Of a stretch of 16,634 nt of DNA, positions 1-6,113 are shown one piece after another. Within the stretch, counting starts at the first letter, position 1. Every line of letters begins with the position of its first letter. The notes under the pieces were generated by a model that saw only the letters and a program-made list of their open reading frames with translations, did not search any database and had not been told where the DNA came from. The stretch lies in assembly GCA_015486785.1 (NCBI GenBank), contig WFQZ01000114.1:1-16634 (forward strand), read 5' to 3'. This DNA is from Thermoflexales bacterium (GTDB taxonomy: Bacteria; Chloroflexota; Anaerolineae; B4-G1; SLSP01). Made by a program: the position numbers and the translations under genes.

Positions 1-600
1 GGATTGAGCGACACAGGAGCTTATGCCTGGAGCGTCCCCGGTGCGAAGACGGTCGTCGTCTACGCGGTGAATGATGCGGGGGTGGTGGTGAGCGACACCC
101 GCACGATCAGCGTGACCGATGTGCCCATCGCCGGGTTGACCGCGCTCAACGACGGGCCGACGGTGTTGGGTCAGCCGACCACGTTGACGGCCACGGTGAC
201 GGTGGGCAGCAACGTCATCTACCGCTGGGCCTTGGGGGATGGTGACTCCGGCTTCGGGGCCGTCGTCACGCACACCTACGGAATGACGGGCACCTATACC
301 GCCGTGGTGACGGCCAGCAACAGCGTGAGCGTGATGACGGCAACAACGACGGTGACGCTGGTCTCGCCCACACATCAGGCCGCCGGAGGGATGTTTGATT
401 CAGACACAAAACAAAGCCTCGGGGGAGAGGCGCGTTTCCCACCGAGGCTTTGTTCGCTGCATGTGTCGTGCAGCATTGGGGGGCTTACTTATGACGCGCC
501 CTCACCGGAGAGCACGGATGCGATAGTCTTCCAGAGGATTTTCAGATCCAGGGCCAGGCTGCGATTTTCAACATACTCAATGTCATACTTGGCAATGTAA
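1..600 (+). CDS. PKD-domain surface protein, 3' end only (5' end outside window)
   Basis: The reading frame is open from the first base, so this is the C-terminal part of a longer gene. The first roughly 45 residues look like the end of an Ig-like or PKD-like repeat. The next roughly 75 form a PKD domain with the typical core WALGDGDSG, then VTHTYGMTGTYTAVVTASN, and end near VTLVSP (about residue 123). PKD domains are extracellular beta-sandwich modules, common in secreted and surface proteins. The last roughly 75 residues look unlike protein of this type. They read through a strong hairpin at 410-454 and then run antisense over the end of the sugar transferase gene to a TAA at 598-600. The true C terminus is probably near residue 125-135, with a lost stop or a frameshift. 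Domain call is secure; the end is doubtful. Confidence 0.7.
   Translation, partial: GLSDTGAYAWSVPGAKTVVVYAVNDAGVVVSDTRTISVTDVPIAGLTALNDGPTVLGQPTTLTATVTVGSNVIYRWALGDGDSGFGAVVTHTYGMTGTYTAVVTASNSVSVMTATTTVTLVSPTHQAAGGMFDSDTKQSLGGEARFPPRLCSLHVSCSIGGLTYDAPSPESTDAIVFQRIFRSRARLRFSTYSMSYLAM
410..474 (-). terminator. Terminator for the sugar transferase gene (tandem hairpins)
   Basis: A perfect 13-bp inverted repeat (410-422 with 442-454) has inner bases that can extend the stem. Read on the minus strand it is followed by a T-rich run (CTTTGTTTTGTG), as in an intrinsic terminator for the gene ending at 489. A second small hairpin (GCTGCA 456-461 with TGCAGC 469-474) lies between that stop and the main stem. 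Read on the plus strand the T-run is weak, so termination of the PKD gene here is less certain. Confidence 0.7.
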
Positions 601-1163
601 TCGAAGGAAATGGTGCTACGCCCGTAGACTTGGGCCAGCCCGGTGATGCCGGGCAGCACTTCTAACCGCTCGTAATGCCAGGGTTTGTAGACTTCCACTT
701 CCCACGGCACATTGGGGCGCGGCCCGACCAGGCTCATCGTGCCTTGGAGCACGTTGATGATCTGGGGCAGCTCGTCAAGGCTGGTCTTGCGTAAAAATCG
801 TCCCACCCGTGTCACCTGAGTTGGCAGAATCGGCTTGTAAATGTGCTTCCCGTCTTTTTCCCCGGCGATTCTCCCCTGGACAAAGGCTTGCATGAACGCT
901 CGATGGTCTTCGCTTATCGGCTGGGGGTACATCGTGCGGAATTTGTACATCTTGAACAGTTTGCCGTGTTTACCCACACGCTCCTGAATGAACAGAATCG
1001 GCCAGCCGGAGTCTATGAAGATGGCAACGGCGATGAGCAGCATAACCGGCAGGAGTACCACGAGCATCACTATGCTGAGTGCTACATCTAGCACTCGCTT
1101 GAGTATCTCGTATGAATAAGAAATGCTTGAGACCTGTGTGGTGATGATTGAATTCATATTCAT
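489..1163 (-). CDS. Bacterial sugar transferase (polyprenyl-phosphate sugar-1-phosphate transferase)
   Basis: A 224-residue member of the small polyprenyl-phosphate phosphoglycosyl transferase family. Such enzymes move a sugar phosphate from a nucleotide sugar to undecaprenyl phosphate at the inner face of the membrane, starting an exopolysaccharide, capsule or glycan. One hydrophobic membrane segment lies at about residues 25-52 (KRVLDVALS onward), followed by the family motifs ERVGKHGK and FKMYKFRTM, the catalytic Asp-Glu (D120-E121) in TSLDELPQ, then MSLVGPRP and LPGITGLAQV. The length fits the minimal catalytic form without the N-terminal sensor domain of the WbaP type. I chose ATG 1163 because AAGGAG lies 6 nt before it; an upstream ATG at 1193 has no such site. 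The sugar specificity cannot be read from the sequence. No other glycan genes are adjacent. Confidence 0.93.
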   Translation of the reverse strand: MNMNSIITTQVSSISYSYEILKRVLDVALSIVMLVVLLPVMLLIAVAIFIDSGWPILFIQERVGKHGKLFKMYKFRTMYPQPISEDHRAFMQAFVQGRIAGEKDGKHIYKPILPTQVTRVGRFLRKTSLDELPQIINVLQGTMSLVGPRPNVPWEVEVYKPWHYERLEVLPGITGLAQVYGRSTISFDYIAKYDIEYVENRSLALDLKILWKTIASVLSGEGAS

Positions 1164-1204
1164 GGCTCGCTCCTTAATCACGCCCACCGCCAATGATCAT
1201 TTGC

Positions 1205-1238
1205 CACTATCATACACCAGATAAATTAATAGATAGTG
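1205..1238 (-). promoter_or_regulatory. Upstream region of the sugar transferase gene with an inverted repeat
   Basis: An AT-rich stretch carries CACTATC (1205-1211) and its inverse GATAGTG (1232-1238), 20 nt apart. A TATGAT-like -10 candidate on the minus strand (1209-1214) overlaps the first arm. I could not find a matching -35. It could be an operator or chance. Confidence 0.3.
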
Positions 1239-1316
1239 TGCAATTTCCTAAAAATTACTAAATCCTCTTTCGCCAGGGGCAAGGATTCGGTAAAACTATC
1301 GCGGGAGCAGCGAGGC

Positions 1317-1344
1317 TGGACAAAACTCGGAAATCATGTATACT
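1317..1344 (+). promoter_or_regulatory. rpsT promoter
   Basis: TGGACA (1317-1322) and TATACT (1339-1344) each match the sigma70-type consensus at 5 of 6 positions and are separated by 16 bp. Transcription would start near 1351, giving a leader of about 67 nt. Confidence 0.75.
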
Positions 1345-1355
1345 CTCGCCCCGAC

Positions 1356-1391
1356 GGTGAGAAATCACCCCCTGAAAAACTTTTGAAAAGT
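1356..1391 (+). promoter_or_regulatory. Structured 5' leader of rpsT
   Basis: Near the predicted transcript start, GGTGA-GAAA-TCACC (1356-1369) forms a hairpin with a GNRA-type tetraloop. A 13-nt palindrome, ACTTTTGAAAAGT, follows at 1379-1391, shortly before the GGAGG site. These could protect the 5' end or take part in feedback by S20, which represses its own translation in E. coli. The role here is inference. Confidence 0.4.
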
Positions 1392-1417
1392 CCTGATTCA
1401 TACTTTGGAGGAAAGGC

Positions 1418-1681
1418 GTGGCAAATACTAAATCGGCGAAGAAGCAAATCCGCAACTCGTATCGTAAATGGTTGCGCAATCGTTACGTGAAAGGTCAAAT
1501 GCGCAGTGCCGTGCGCATGGTGAACATTGCTATTGAGGCCGGGAACGCTGAAGAAGCGCGGTCGTTAATGCCCCGTGCGGCCAGTCAGTTGGACAAGGCC
1601 GCTCGCAAGCACGTGATTCACGCGAACAAGGCGGCACGGATCAAGTCGCGCTTAATGCGCCGCATCAACGCGCTGCAATAA
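1418..1681 (+). CDS. rpsT: 30S ribosomal protein S20
   Basis: An 87-residue, very basic protein beginning ANTKSAKKQIR after the start codon, with the family's helical RNA-binding body and the conserved IHANKAARIKSRLMRRI end. S20 binds 16S rRNA early in small-subunit assembly. Length and composition fit the family. The start is GTG, with TGGAGG 7-12 nt before it. A non-ATG start is notable because E. coli rpsT starts with UUG, and that start is tied to autoregulation there. It is a single-gene unit with its own promoter at 1317-1344 and a strong terminator 24 nt after the stop. Confidence 0.97.
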   Translation: MANTKSAKKQIRNSYRKWLRNRYVKGQMRSAVRMVNIAIEAGNAEEARSLMPRAASQLDKAARKHVIHANKAARIKSRLMRRINALQ

Positions 1682-1704
1682 TTACCCTTTGTCCATCAGA
1701 GGTC

Positions 1705-1739
1705 AAAACTCAGGCAGAAACGCTCTGCCTGAGTTTTTT
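1705..1739 (+). terminator. rpsT intrinsic terminator, possibly bidirectional
   Basis: A 13-bp perfect stem, AAACTCAGGCAGA (1706-1718) with its complement (1724-1736), has a 5-nt loop and runs into a T-tract to 1739. It lies between the convergent ends of rpsT and proC. An A-rich 5' side may let it also stop proC transcripts. Confidence 0.92.
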
Positions 1740-1751
1740 GCCGCCTCTCGT

Positions 1752-2573
1752 TCAGGAGTCCTTGTCCTTGCTCCCCAGTTGCGCGGAGCGGACGTAGGCA
1801 GCCCAGATGGCCCGTGAAAGTACGGTGCGGAAACGCCCTTTTTCCAGGTGATAGAGGGCTTCGGCGGTCGTCCCGCCGGGGGAAGTGACCTGGTTGCGCA
1901 GCGCGGCCAAGTGTAGTCCCGATTGACGGGCGTAGAGTGCCGAGCCGATGACCGTTTGGTACACCAACTTTTCCGCGATGTGGCGCGAGAATCCCAGATG
2001 CACTCCGGCATCGATTAACGCTTCCATAAAAAGGTAGATGTACGCCGGGCCGGTGCCGGAAAGGGCGGTGGCCATATCCAGATAGTGCTCCTCGGCCACG
2101 TAGATTTCTTCCCCCATAGCTTTGAGGATCGTTAGCGCGTAGGCGCGTTGCGTGTCGGTGACGGCCTCGGTGGCCGTCCACACAGTGATCCCCTGGCCGA
2201 TCTGCGCGGGTGTATTGGGCATAGCCCGCACCAGGCTGGGAACTTCCAGGGCCTGTTGGATGGTTGCCAGCTTCACCCCGGCGGCGATGGAGAAGACCAG
2301 CTTGTTGGGGCTGATGTGTCCGTGTAGCTCGGCGAGCACATGCTGCATCACCTGGGGCTTGATGGACAGGAAGATGATCTCCGCTGCTTCCGCTGCGGCA
2401 CAGTTATCCCCGGTGGTTTGGACGTCGTATCGTTCCTCTAGCTGAGATCGCCGTGCGGCACGCGGCCCGGTGGCGATGATATGTTGCGGCGTGATGACCG
2501 ATTCTCTCAGCAGTCCCTTGATGAGGGCCTCGCCCATTGTCCCGGCTCCGATGACGGCTATTTTGGGTAACAT
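1752..2573 (-). CDS. proC: Pyrroline-5-carboxylate reductase
   Basis: A 273-residue cytosolic enzyme that reduces 1-pyrroline-5-carboxylate to proline with NAD(P)H, the last step of proline synthesis. The N-terminal Rossmann motif is GAGTMG (9-14). Further family signatures are RAMPNTP (116-122), SGTGPAY (172-178) and the C-terminal dimer and active-site segment QVTSPGGTT (228-236). Length is normal for the family. The ATG start has AAGGAGGT 8 nt upstream. The gene is convergent with rpsT and divergent from the response regulator. No proA or proB is nearby, so it stands alone. Confidence 0.97.
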   Translation of the reverse strand: MLPKIAVIGAGTMGEALIKGLLRESVITPQHIIATGPRAARRSQLEERYDVQTTGDNCAAAEAAEIIFLSIKPQVMQHVLAELHGHISPNKLVFSIAAGVKLATIQQALEVPSLVRAMPNTPAQIGQGITVWTATEAVTDTQRAYALTILKAMGEEIYVAEEHYLDMATALSGTGPAYIYLFMEALIDAGVHLGFSRHIAEKLVYQTVIGSALYARQSGLHLAALRNQVTSPGGTTAEALYHLEKGRFRTVLSRAIWAAYVRSAQLGSKDKDS

Positions 2574-2606
2574 AATGAATACCTCCTTGAGTGAAAATGA
2601 TTGACC

Positions 2607-2634
2607 ATCATACAGTGCCCTGCCGGGTTGACAA
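2607..2634 (-). promoter_or_regulatory. proC promoter
   Basis: On the minus strand TTGTCA (2629-2634) and TATGAT (2607-2612) are 16 bp apart, each 5 of 6 to consensus. The start would be near 2600, leaving a leader of about 26 nt with AAGGAGGT. The -35 overlaps that of the divergent regulator promoter. Confidence 0.65.
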
Positions 2635-2656
2635 TATCCATGCTCCGTGGTTTATT
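2628..2656 (+). promoter_or_regulatory. Response regulator promoter sharing its -35 with proC
   Basis: A perfect TTGACA (2628-2633) is followed after 17 bp by a weak -10, TTTATT (2651-2656). Transcription would start around 2663, at the edge of the GGAGGAG site, so the leader would be very short. The same bases read on the other strand form the proC -35. Confidence 0.45.
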
Positions 2657-2676
2657 TCGTTGTGGAGGAGTTGCGT

Positions 2677-3363
2677 ATGGCAAAACACATTTTCATTGTG
2701 GATGATGACGCGCTGATGCGGCGCAGTCTGGCGTTCAATCTTGAGCGCAGCGGCTACCGCGTGAGCACGGCGGGGACGGCGGAGGATGCTTTGGCTGCGG
2801 CGCGGCGCGATCCGCCGGACCTGGTGCTGTTGGATATCGGCTTGCCGGGGATGGATGGCCTGGATGCGCTGCGGCATTGGCGTCAGGAATTGCACGTGCC
2901 GGTCATTTTCCTCACCGCGCGGCGGCGGGAGTTGGACGAGGTGCTGGGGTTGGAGCTAGGGGCCGATGACTACATCACCAAGCCGTTTGACATCACCGTG
3001 TTGCTGGCTCGTATCAAGGCCGTTCTGCGCCGGTCGCAGCAGCGGGAGATCAAGCCGCAGCCGGAGGCGATCACGGTGGGGGACTTGCAATTGGACCTGG
3101 CCGGACACACAGTGTCGGTCGGTGGACGGAATGTGTCCCTCGCGCCACGGGAGTTTGATCTTCTGGCGACGCTGGCGCAGGAAGCCGGGCGCGTGCTCTC
3201 GGTGGATGAGTTGTTGGCGCGGGTGTGGGGCGCGGAGTACGTCGGTGAGCCGCAAGTGGTCTACGTCCACATCCGCTGGCTGCGCGAAAAGCTGGAAGAT
3301 GACCCACAGCATCCGCGCCGCATCGTCACGGTGCGCGGGGTGGGGTACAAGCTCGTCCCCTAG
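2677..3363 (+). CDS. OmpR-family response regulator (orphan)
   Basis: A 228-residue two-domain regulator. The receiver domain (1 to about 120) has the acidic pocket D9-D10, phosphoacceptor D53 in LLDIGLPGMDG, T80 and K102 in the KPF motif, so it should be phosphorylated normally. After a short linker the winged-helix DNA-binding domain (about 131-228) shows LAPREFDLL, VWGAEYVGEPQVVYVHIRWLR and the closing VRGVGYKLVP typical of OmpR/PhoB proteins. The ATG start has GGAGGAG 6 nt before it; a GTG 30 nt upstream would overlap the predicted promoter. No histidine kinase gene lies in the window, so partner and target are unknown. The stop overlaps the tmk stop in a shared CTAG. Confidence 0.95.
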   Translation: MAKHIFIVDDDALMRRSLAFNLERSGYRVSTAGTAEDALAAARRDPPDLVLLDIGLPGMDGLDALRHWRQELHVPVIFLTARRRELDEVLGLELGADDYITKPFDITVLLARIKAVLRRSQQREIKPQPEAITVGDLQLDLAGHTVSVGGRNVSLAPREFDLLATLAQEAGRVLSVDELLARVWGAEYVGEPQVVYVHIRWLREKLEDDPQHPRRIVTVRGVGYKLVP

Positions 3364-3986
3364 AGCCAGGGGCGCAGTTCGTCCCGCAAGGCGGTCTGGA
3401 TTTCGTCCACCGCGCGGGTGGCGTCAATGATGCGCCATCGTTGTGGAGCTTGTCGCGCCAGGGTCAAGTAACCCTCTCGCACCCGCCGATGGAACGTGAC
3501 CGCTTCGCGATCCAGGCGCGTGAGCGTCTCCCCGCTCTGCTGACGTCGCGCTAATCCCACCTCCACCGGCACATCCAAGTACAAGGTCAGCTTCGGCATC
3601 AAGCCGCCGGTGGCAAATTGGGTAATCGCCTGCAAATCCGCTAACGGCAGACCGCGCCCGTAGCCTTGGTAAGCGTAAGTGCTGTCCACGTAGCGGTCGC
3701 ACAGGACGATCTTGCCGGCTTCCAGGGCCGGGCGGATGACTTCGGCGACCAATTGCGCCCGTGATGCCGAATACAACAGAATCTCCGTGCGGGCGTGCAT
3801 CTCCGTGTGGGCGCAATCGTGCAGCAAATCCCGTATCTCCTCCCCGATGACCGTGCCGCCAGGCTCGCGCGTGAGCACAAATGGGATGTGTTGTTGCGCC
3901 AGCCACGCGCCGAGTCGTTGCAGTTGCGTGGTCTTGCCGCTTCCTTCGGGGCCTTCAAATGTGACAAACAATCCTGTGGTTCGCAC
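3360..3986 (-). CDS. tmk: Thymidylate kinase (dTMP kinase)
   Basis: Phosphorylates dTMP to dTDP with ATP for DNA synthesis. With the GTG start it has 208 residues, normal for the family. The P-loop is GPEGSGKT (12-19). It is followed by REPGGT (40-45), the DRYVDSTYAYQG segment (97-108) that binds the nucleotide, and a LID-like stretch around RRQQSGETLTRLD. A longer frame reaches ATG 4022, but that ATG overlaps a consensus TATAAT on the same strand. GTG 3986 has GAGG about 8 nt upstream and puts the N terminus at the usual GLFVTFEG. I therefore prefer GTG. The stop overlaps that of the regulator gene on the other strand. Confidence 0.95.
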   Translation of the reverse strand: MRTTGLFVTFEGPEGSGKTTQLQRLGAWLAQQHIPFVLTREPGGTVIGEEIRDLLHDCAHTEMHARTEILLYSASRAQLVAEVIRPALEAGKIVLCDRYVDSTYAYQGYGRGLPLADLQAITQFATGGLMPKLTLYLDVPVEVGLARRQQSGETLTRLDREAVTFHRRVREGYLTLARQAPQRWRIIDATRAVDEIQTALRDELRPWL

Positions 3987-4020
3987 GTATTTTCCCTCGC
4001 TCCTAGTTAAATTCGCAGCC

Positions 4021-4048
4021 ATTATACGTAGCTCGCAGGATTGCCCAA
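4021..4048 (-). promoter_or_regulatory. tmk promoter
   Basis: On the minus strand a perfect TATAAT (4021-4026) lies 16 bp from TTGGGC (4043-4048), a partial -35. The start would fall near 4014, giving a leader of about 27 nt before the GTG at 3986. It is back to back with the trx promoter. Confidence 0.55.
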
Positions 4049-4065
4049 GTGATCCCGCTCATTCC

Positions 4066-4093
4066 TTGACACGCTTTTCCCCTATGCGATAAT
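4066..4093 (+). promoter_or_regulatory. Thioredoxin gene promoter
   Basis: Perfect TTGACA (4066-4071) and GATAAT (4088-4093) are 16 bp apart, with a TG one base before the -10 (extended -10). An AAGGAG ribosome binding site follows at 4111-4116. Confidence 0.8.
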
Positions 4094-4122
4094 TGCCGCA
4101 CTTGAATTTGAAGGAGTAAATC

Positions 4123-4443
4123 ATGGGAAAGTTGCTTGCTGTGACGCCGGAGACCTTTGAAGAGGTCGTGTTGCAGGCCGATAAGCCGGTATTGGTGGAT
4201 TTTTGGGCCGAGTGGTGCCCGCCTTGCCGGGTGCTGGGGCCGACGTTGGAGAAGTTCGCGGAAAAAGAGAAGCGTTTGACCATCGTGAAGGCCGATGTAG
4301 AGGACAATGACGAGTTGGCCGACCAATTCAATGTGATGAATATCCCCACGATGGTTCTGTTTAAGGACGGGCAAGAGGTCTTCCGCATGGTTGGAAAACG
4401 TGCTGAGCATCAGTTACAACAGGAGCTAGCCCCTTATTTGTAG
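4123..4443 (+). CDS. Thioredoxin-family protein with WCPPC active site
   Basis: A 106-residue single-domain thioredoxin fold with no signal peptide, so cytosolic. The active site is WCPPC (31-35; C32 and C35) inside VDFWAEWCPPC. The cis-proline (P75) is in the NIPTMVLF segment and the late G in MVGKRAE is also present. Thioredoxins keep protein cysteines reduced and supply electrons to reductases. The canonical sequence is WCGPC; a proline in place of the glycine is expected to alter redox potential or partner choice. Length fits bacterial Trx. The ATG start has AAGGAG 6 nt upstream. It is a single-gene unit with its own strong promoter and terminator. I leave the symbol blank because several Trx paralogues are usual. 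Confidence 0.92.
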   Translation: MGKLLAVTPETFEEVVLQADKPVLVDFWAEWCPPCRVLGPTLEKFAEKEKRLTIVKADVEDNDELADQFNVMNIPTMVLFKDGQEVFRMVGKRAEHQLQQELAPYL

Positions 4444-4484
4444 AGGCGTTGGGCCGGTTGCCATCAGTTTACCTCCTTGTGGCG

Positions 4485-4521
4485 CACAAATTCCCAGCTT
4501 GAGGCTGGGAATTTGTGTTTT
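4485..4521 (+). terminator. Terminator of the thioredoxin gene
   Basis: A perfect 14-bp stem (4485-4498 with 4504-4517) with a 5-nt loop is followed by TTTT. On the minus strand no T-run follows, so it is not a classical terminator for the convergent hydrolase gene ending at 4527. Confidence 0.85.
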
Positions 4522-4526
4522 GAGCT

Positions 4527-6113
4527 TCACTTCACTTGCCACTCGTCGAGGGAGACAGTTCCGGCGAGCACGGTAAGCGTGACTTCCCGTGGCGTGACCT
4601 TCAGGTGGCGGGCCAGCGTGATCGGATCGCCGCGCAAGGCTACTTCGCGGGTGCGCGTACCCGCCGAGATGCGCACCGTGCCCTCGCCTGGGCCGGGGCG
4701 CAAGGTGAGGCTGTGGCCGGCCCACGTCAGCGTCAACGTATCCCCCGGCGTGGTGCTGCGCAGGTATGATCCCAGTGCTGTTTGCGGATCGCTGACCTGC
4801 TGCCAATCGCCGCTTGTTTGCATCTGCCAGCTTTCCGCTTGGTGCGTGCCCTTGTACAAAGTCGGCGTCAGATGGTGCAAGTAGTCGCTCAGGCTGATGT
4901 AGAGGGGCGTGGGGGTGAAATCCGGCTCCACCATGCGGAAGTAGTACATCGGCTGTGCCTTTTCCGCGTCCGTGGCCCGCTTGAAGAACCACACGGTCGT
5001 CACCCCGGCCCACGGCCATTCGCGCTGGATGCGCTCGTAGGCCAGCGGCGCGTAACGGGCTTGCTGCTCCGGCGTCACCCGCCCAAAGCGATCCGGGACG
5101 CCCTCCGGCGCGGCGTTGCTGTTCATCTCGCTGATCCAGATAGGCTTGTGCGCGTCGCCGTTGGCCACCATCACATCCCGCACCCATAACGGGCGAGAGA
5201 AGTTCACCTGATCTTGGGTCGGGCGCATGCGGTGATCGTCCGGGCCGGACCACAGCATGTAATCGTTGACTGCCAACACATCGAAACAGTCCCCGGCCCC
5301 GGCGTTGTACATCCGTTGCAAGAAGACCACGTCCATCAAATTGTTGCCGTTGTACGTTTGATTCCACGTGCCCAGCTCGGCGGTGGGCGCCAAGGCCCCG
5401 CTGATGACCACCGCGTCCGGGTCGGCGGCTTTGACGCGCCGATATGCCAGGCAGAGCAGCTTGGTGTAAGCCTCCGGGTCAACCGGTTGATTGCCCCACT
5501 CCGGGTAGATGTTCGGCTCGTTCCAGATTTGGTAGAAGCGGATTTTCCCACGATAGCGGCTGACCACCGCGCTCACGTAATCGCCGTAATCCGCGAAGTC
5601 ATCCGGCGGGCCGAAAGCTCCGCGTGCGGTGCCGTCGTGCCGACTCCACGCCGGTGGAGCTTCCAGGCGGGCGATGATGTCCAAGTCGTAGCGGCGGGCC
5701 AGTTGCACGATGTTATCGTACTTCTCCCAGGCGGAACGGTACGGCTCATGGCGGCGATCCTCAAAATCGCCTTTCCCGTGGATCTCAATGTCGTACCAAG
5801 GAAAAGACTGGCGAATCCAATGGAATCCGGCATCGTGGATCATTTGCAGCGTTTGGGCACGCTTCGCCGGTTCCACCTCCTGCTCCAAAAAAGTGTTCAC
5901 CCCGAACGGAGGCAGGTCAACGTGAGCTACGGAGGCCATATCCGCCGTGTGGGGGAGCGGGCGCGTCCAACGGAAAGCCCATTGCACCACGCCGCGCAGT
6001 TGGGGGAGTAATCGCTCCTCGCCGGTGAGCATAAACCGCCGTTGCGCGGAGCTTAGCCACCAGAGGCTGGCGGCGAGACCGAGTGCCAGCAGCCAGCGAG
6101 CGACGCGGGTCAT
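4527..6113 (-). CDS. Exported glycoside hydrolase, clan A-like TIM barrel (GH39-like)
   Basis: A 528-residue protein with an N-terminal hydrophobic segment (about 5-22, RVARWLLALGLAASLWWL) acting as signal or membrane anchor. The body (about 70-410) resembles TIM-barrel retaining hydrolases. WNEP carries the likely acid/base E199 (next to N198), and WISEM carries the likely nucleophile E329. GVNTFL near the first strand and repeated aromatic residues also fit. The last roughly 110 residues look like a beta-sandwich, perhaps carbohydrate binding. The substrate cannot be told from sequence. The ATG overlaps the stop of the upstream gene (ATGA) and has no ribosome binding site, which points to translational coupling. 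Exact GH family is uncertain; the catalytic layout is the firm part. Confidence 0.82.
   Translation of the reverse strand: MTRVARWLLALGLAASLWWLSSAQRRFMLTGEERLLPQLRGVVQWAFRWTRPLPHTADMASVAHVDLPPFGVNTFLEQEVEPAKRAQTLQMIHDAGFHWIRQSFPWYDIEIHGKGDFEDRRHEPYRSAWEKYDNIVQLARRYDLDIIARLEAPPAWSRHDGTARGAFGPPDDFADYGDYVSAVVSRYRGKIRFYQIWNEPNIYPEWGNQPVDPEAYTKLLCLAYRRVKAADPDAVVISGALAPTAELGTWNQTYNGNNLMDVVFLQRMYNAGAGDCFDVLAVNDYMLWSGPDDHRMRPTQDQVNFSRPLWVRDVMVANGDAHKPIWISEMNSNAAPEGVPDRFGRVTPEQQARYAPLAYERIQREWPWAGVTTVWFFKRATDAEKAQPMYYFRMVEPDFTPTPLYISLSDYLHHLTPTLYKGTHQAESWQMQTSGDWQQVSDPQTALGSYLRSTTPGDTLTLTWAGHSLTLRPGPGEGTVRISAGTRTREVALRGDPITLARHLKVTPREVTLTVLAGTVSLDEWQVK

Noticed and set aside
2647..2676. GTG start 30 nt upstream for the response regulator
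   Set aside because: It would overlap the predicted promoter; ATG 2677 has a strong GGAGGAG site and gives the usual receiver-domain N terminus.
5214..6011. A 265-codon plus-strand frame opposite the glycoside hydrolase
   Set aside because: Antisense shadow; the hydrolase frame has clear catalytic motifs and an operon partner.
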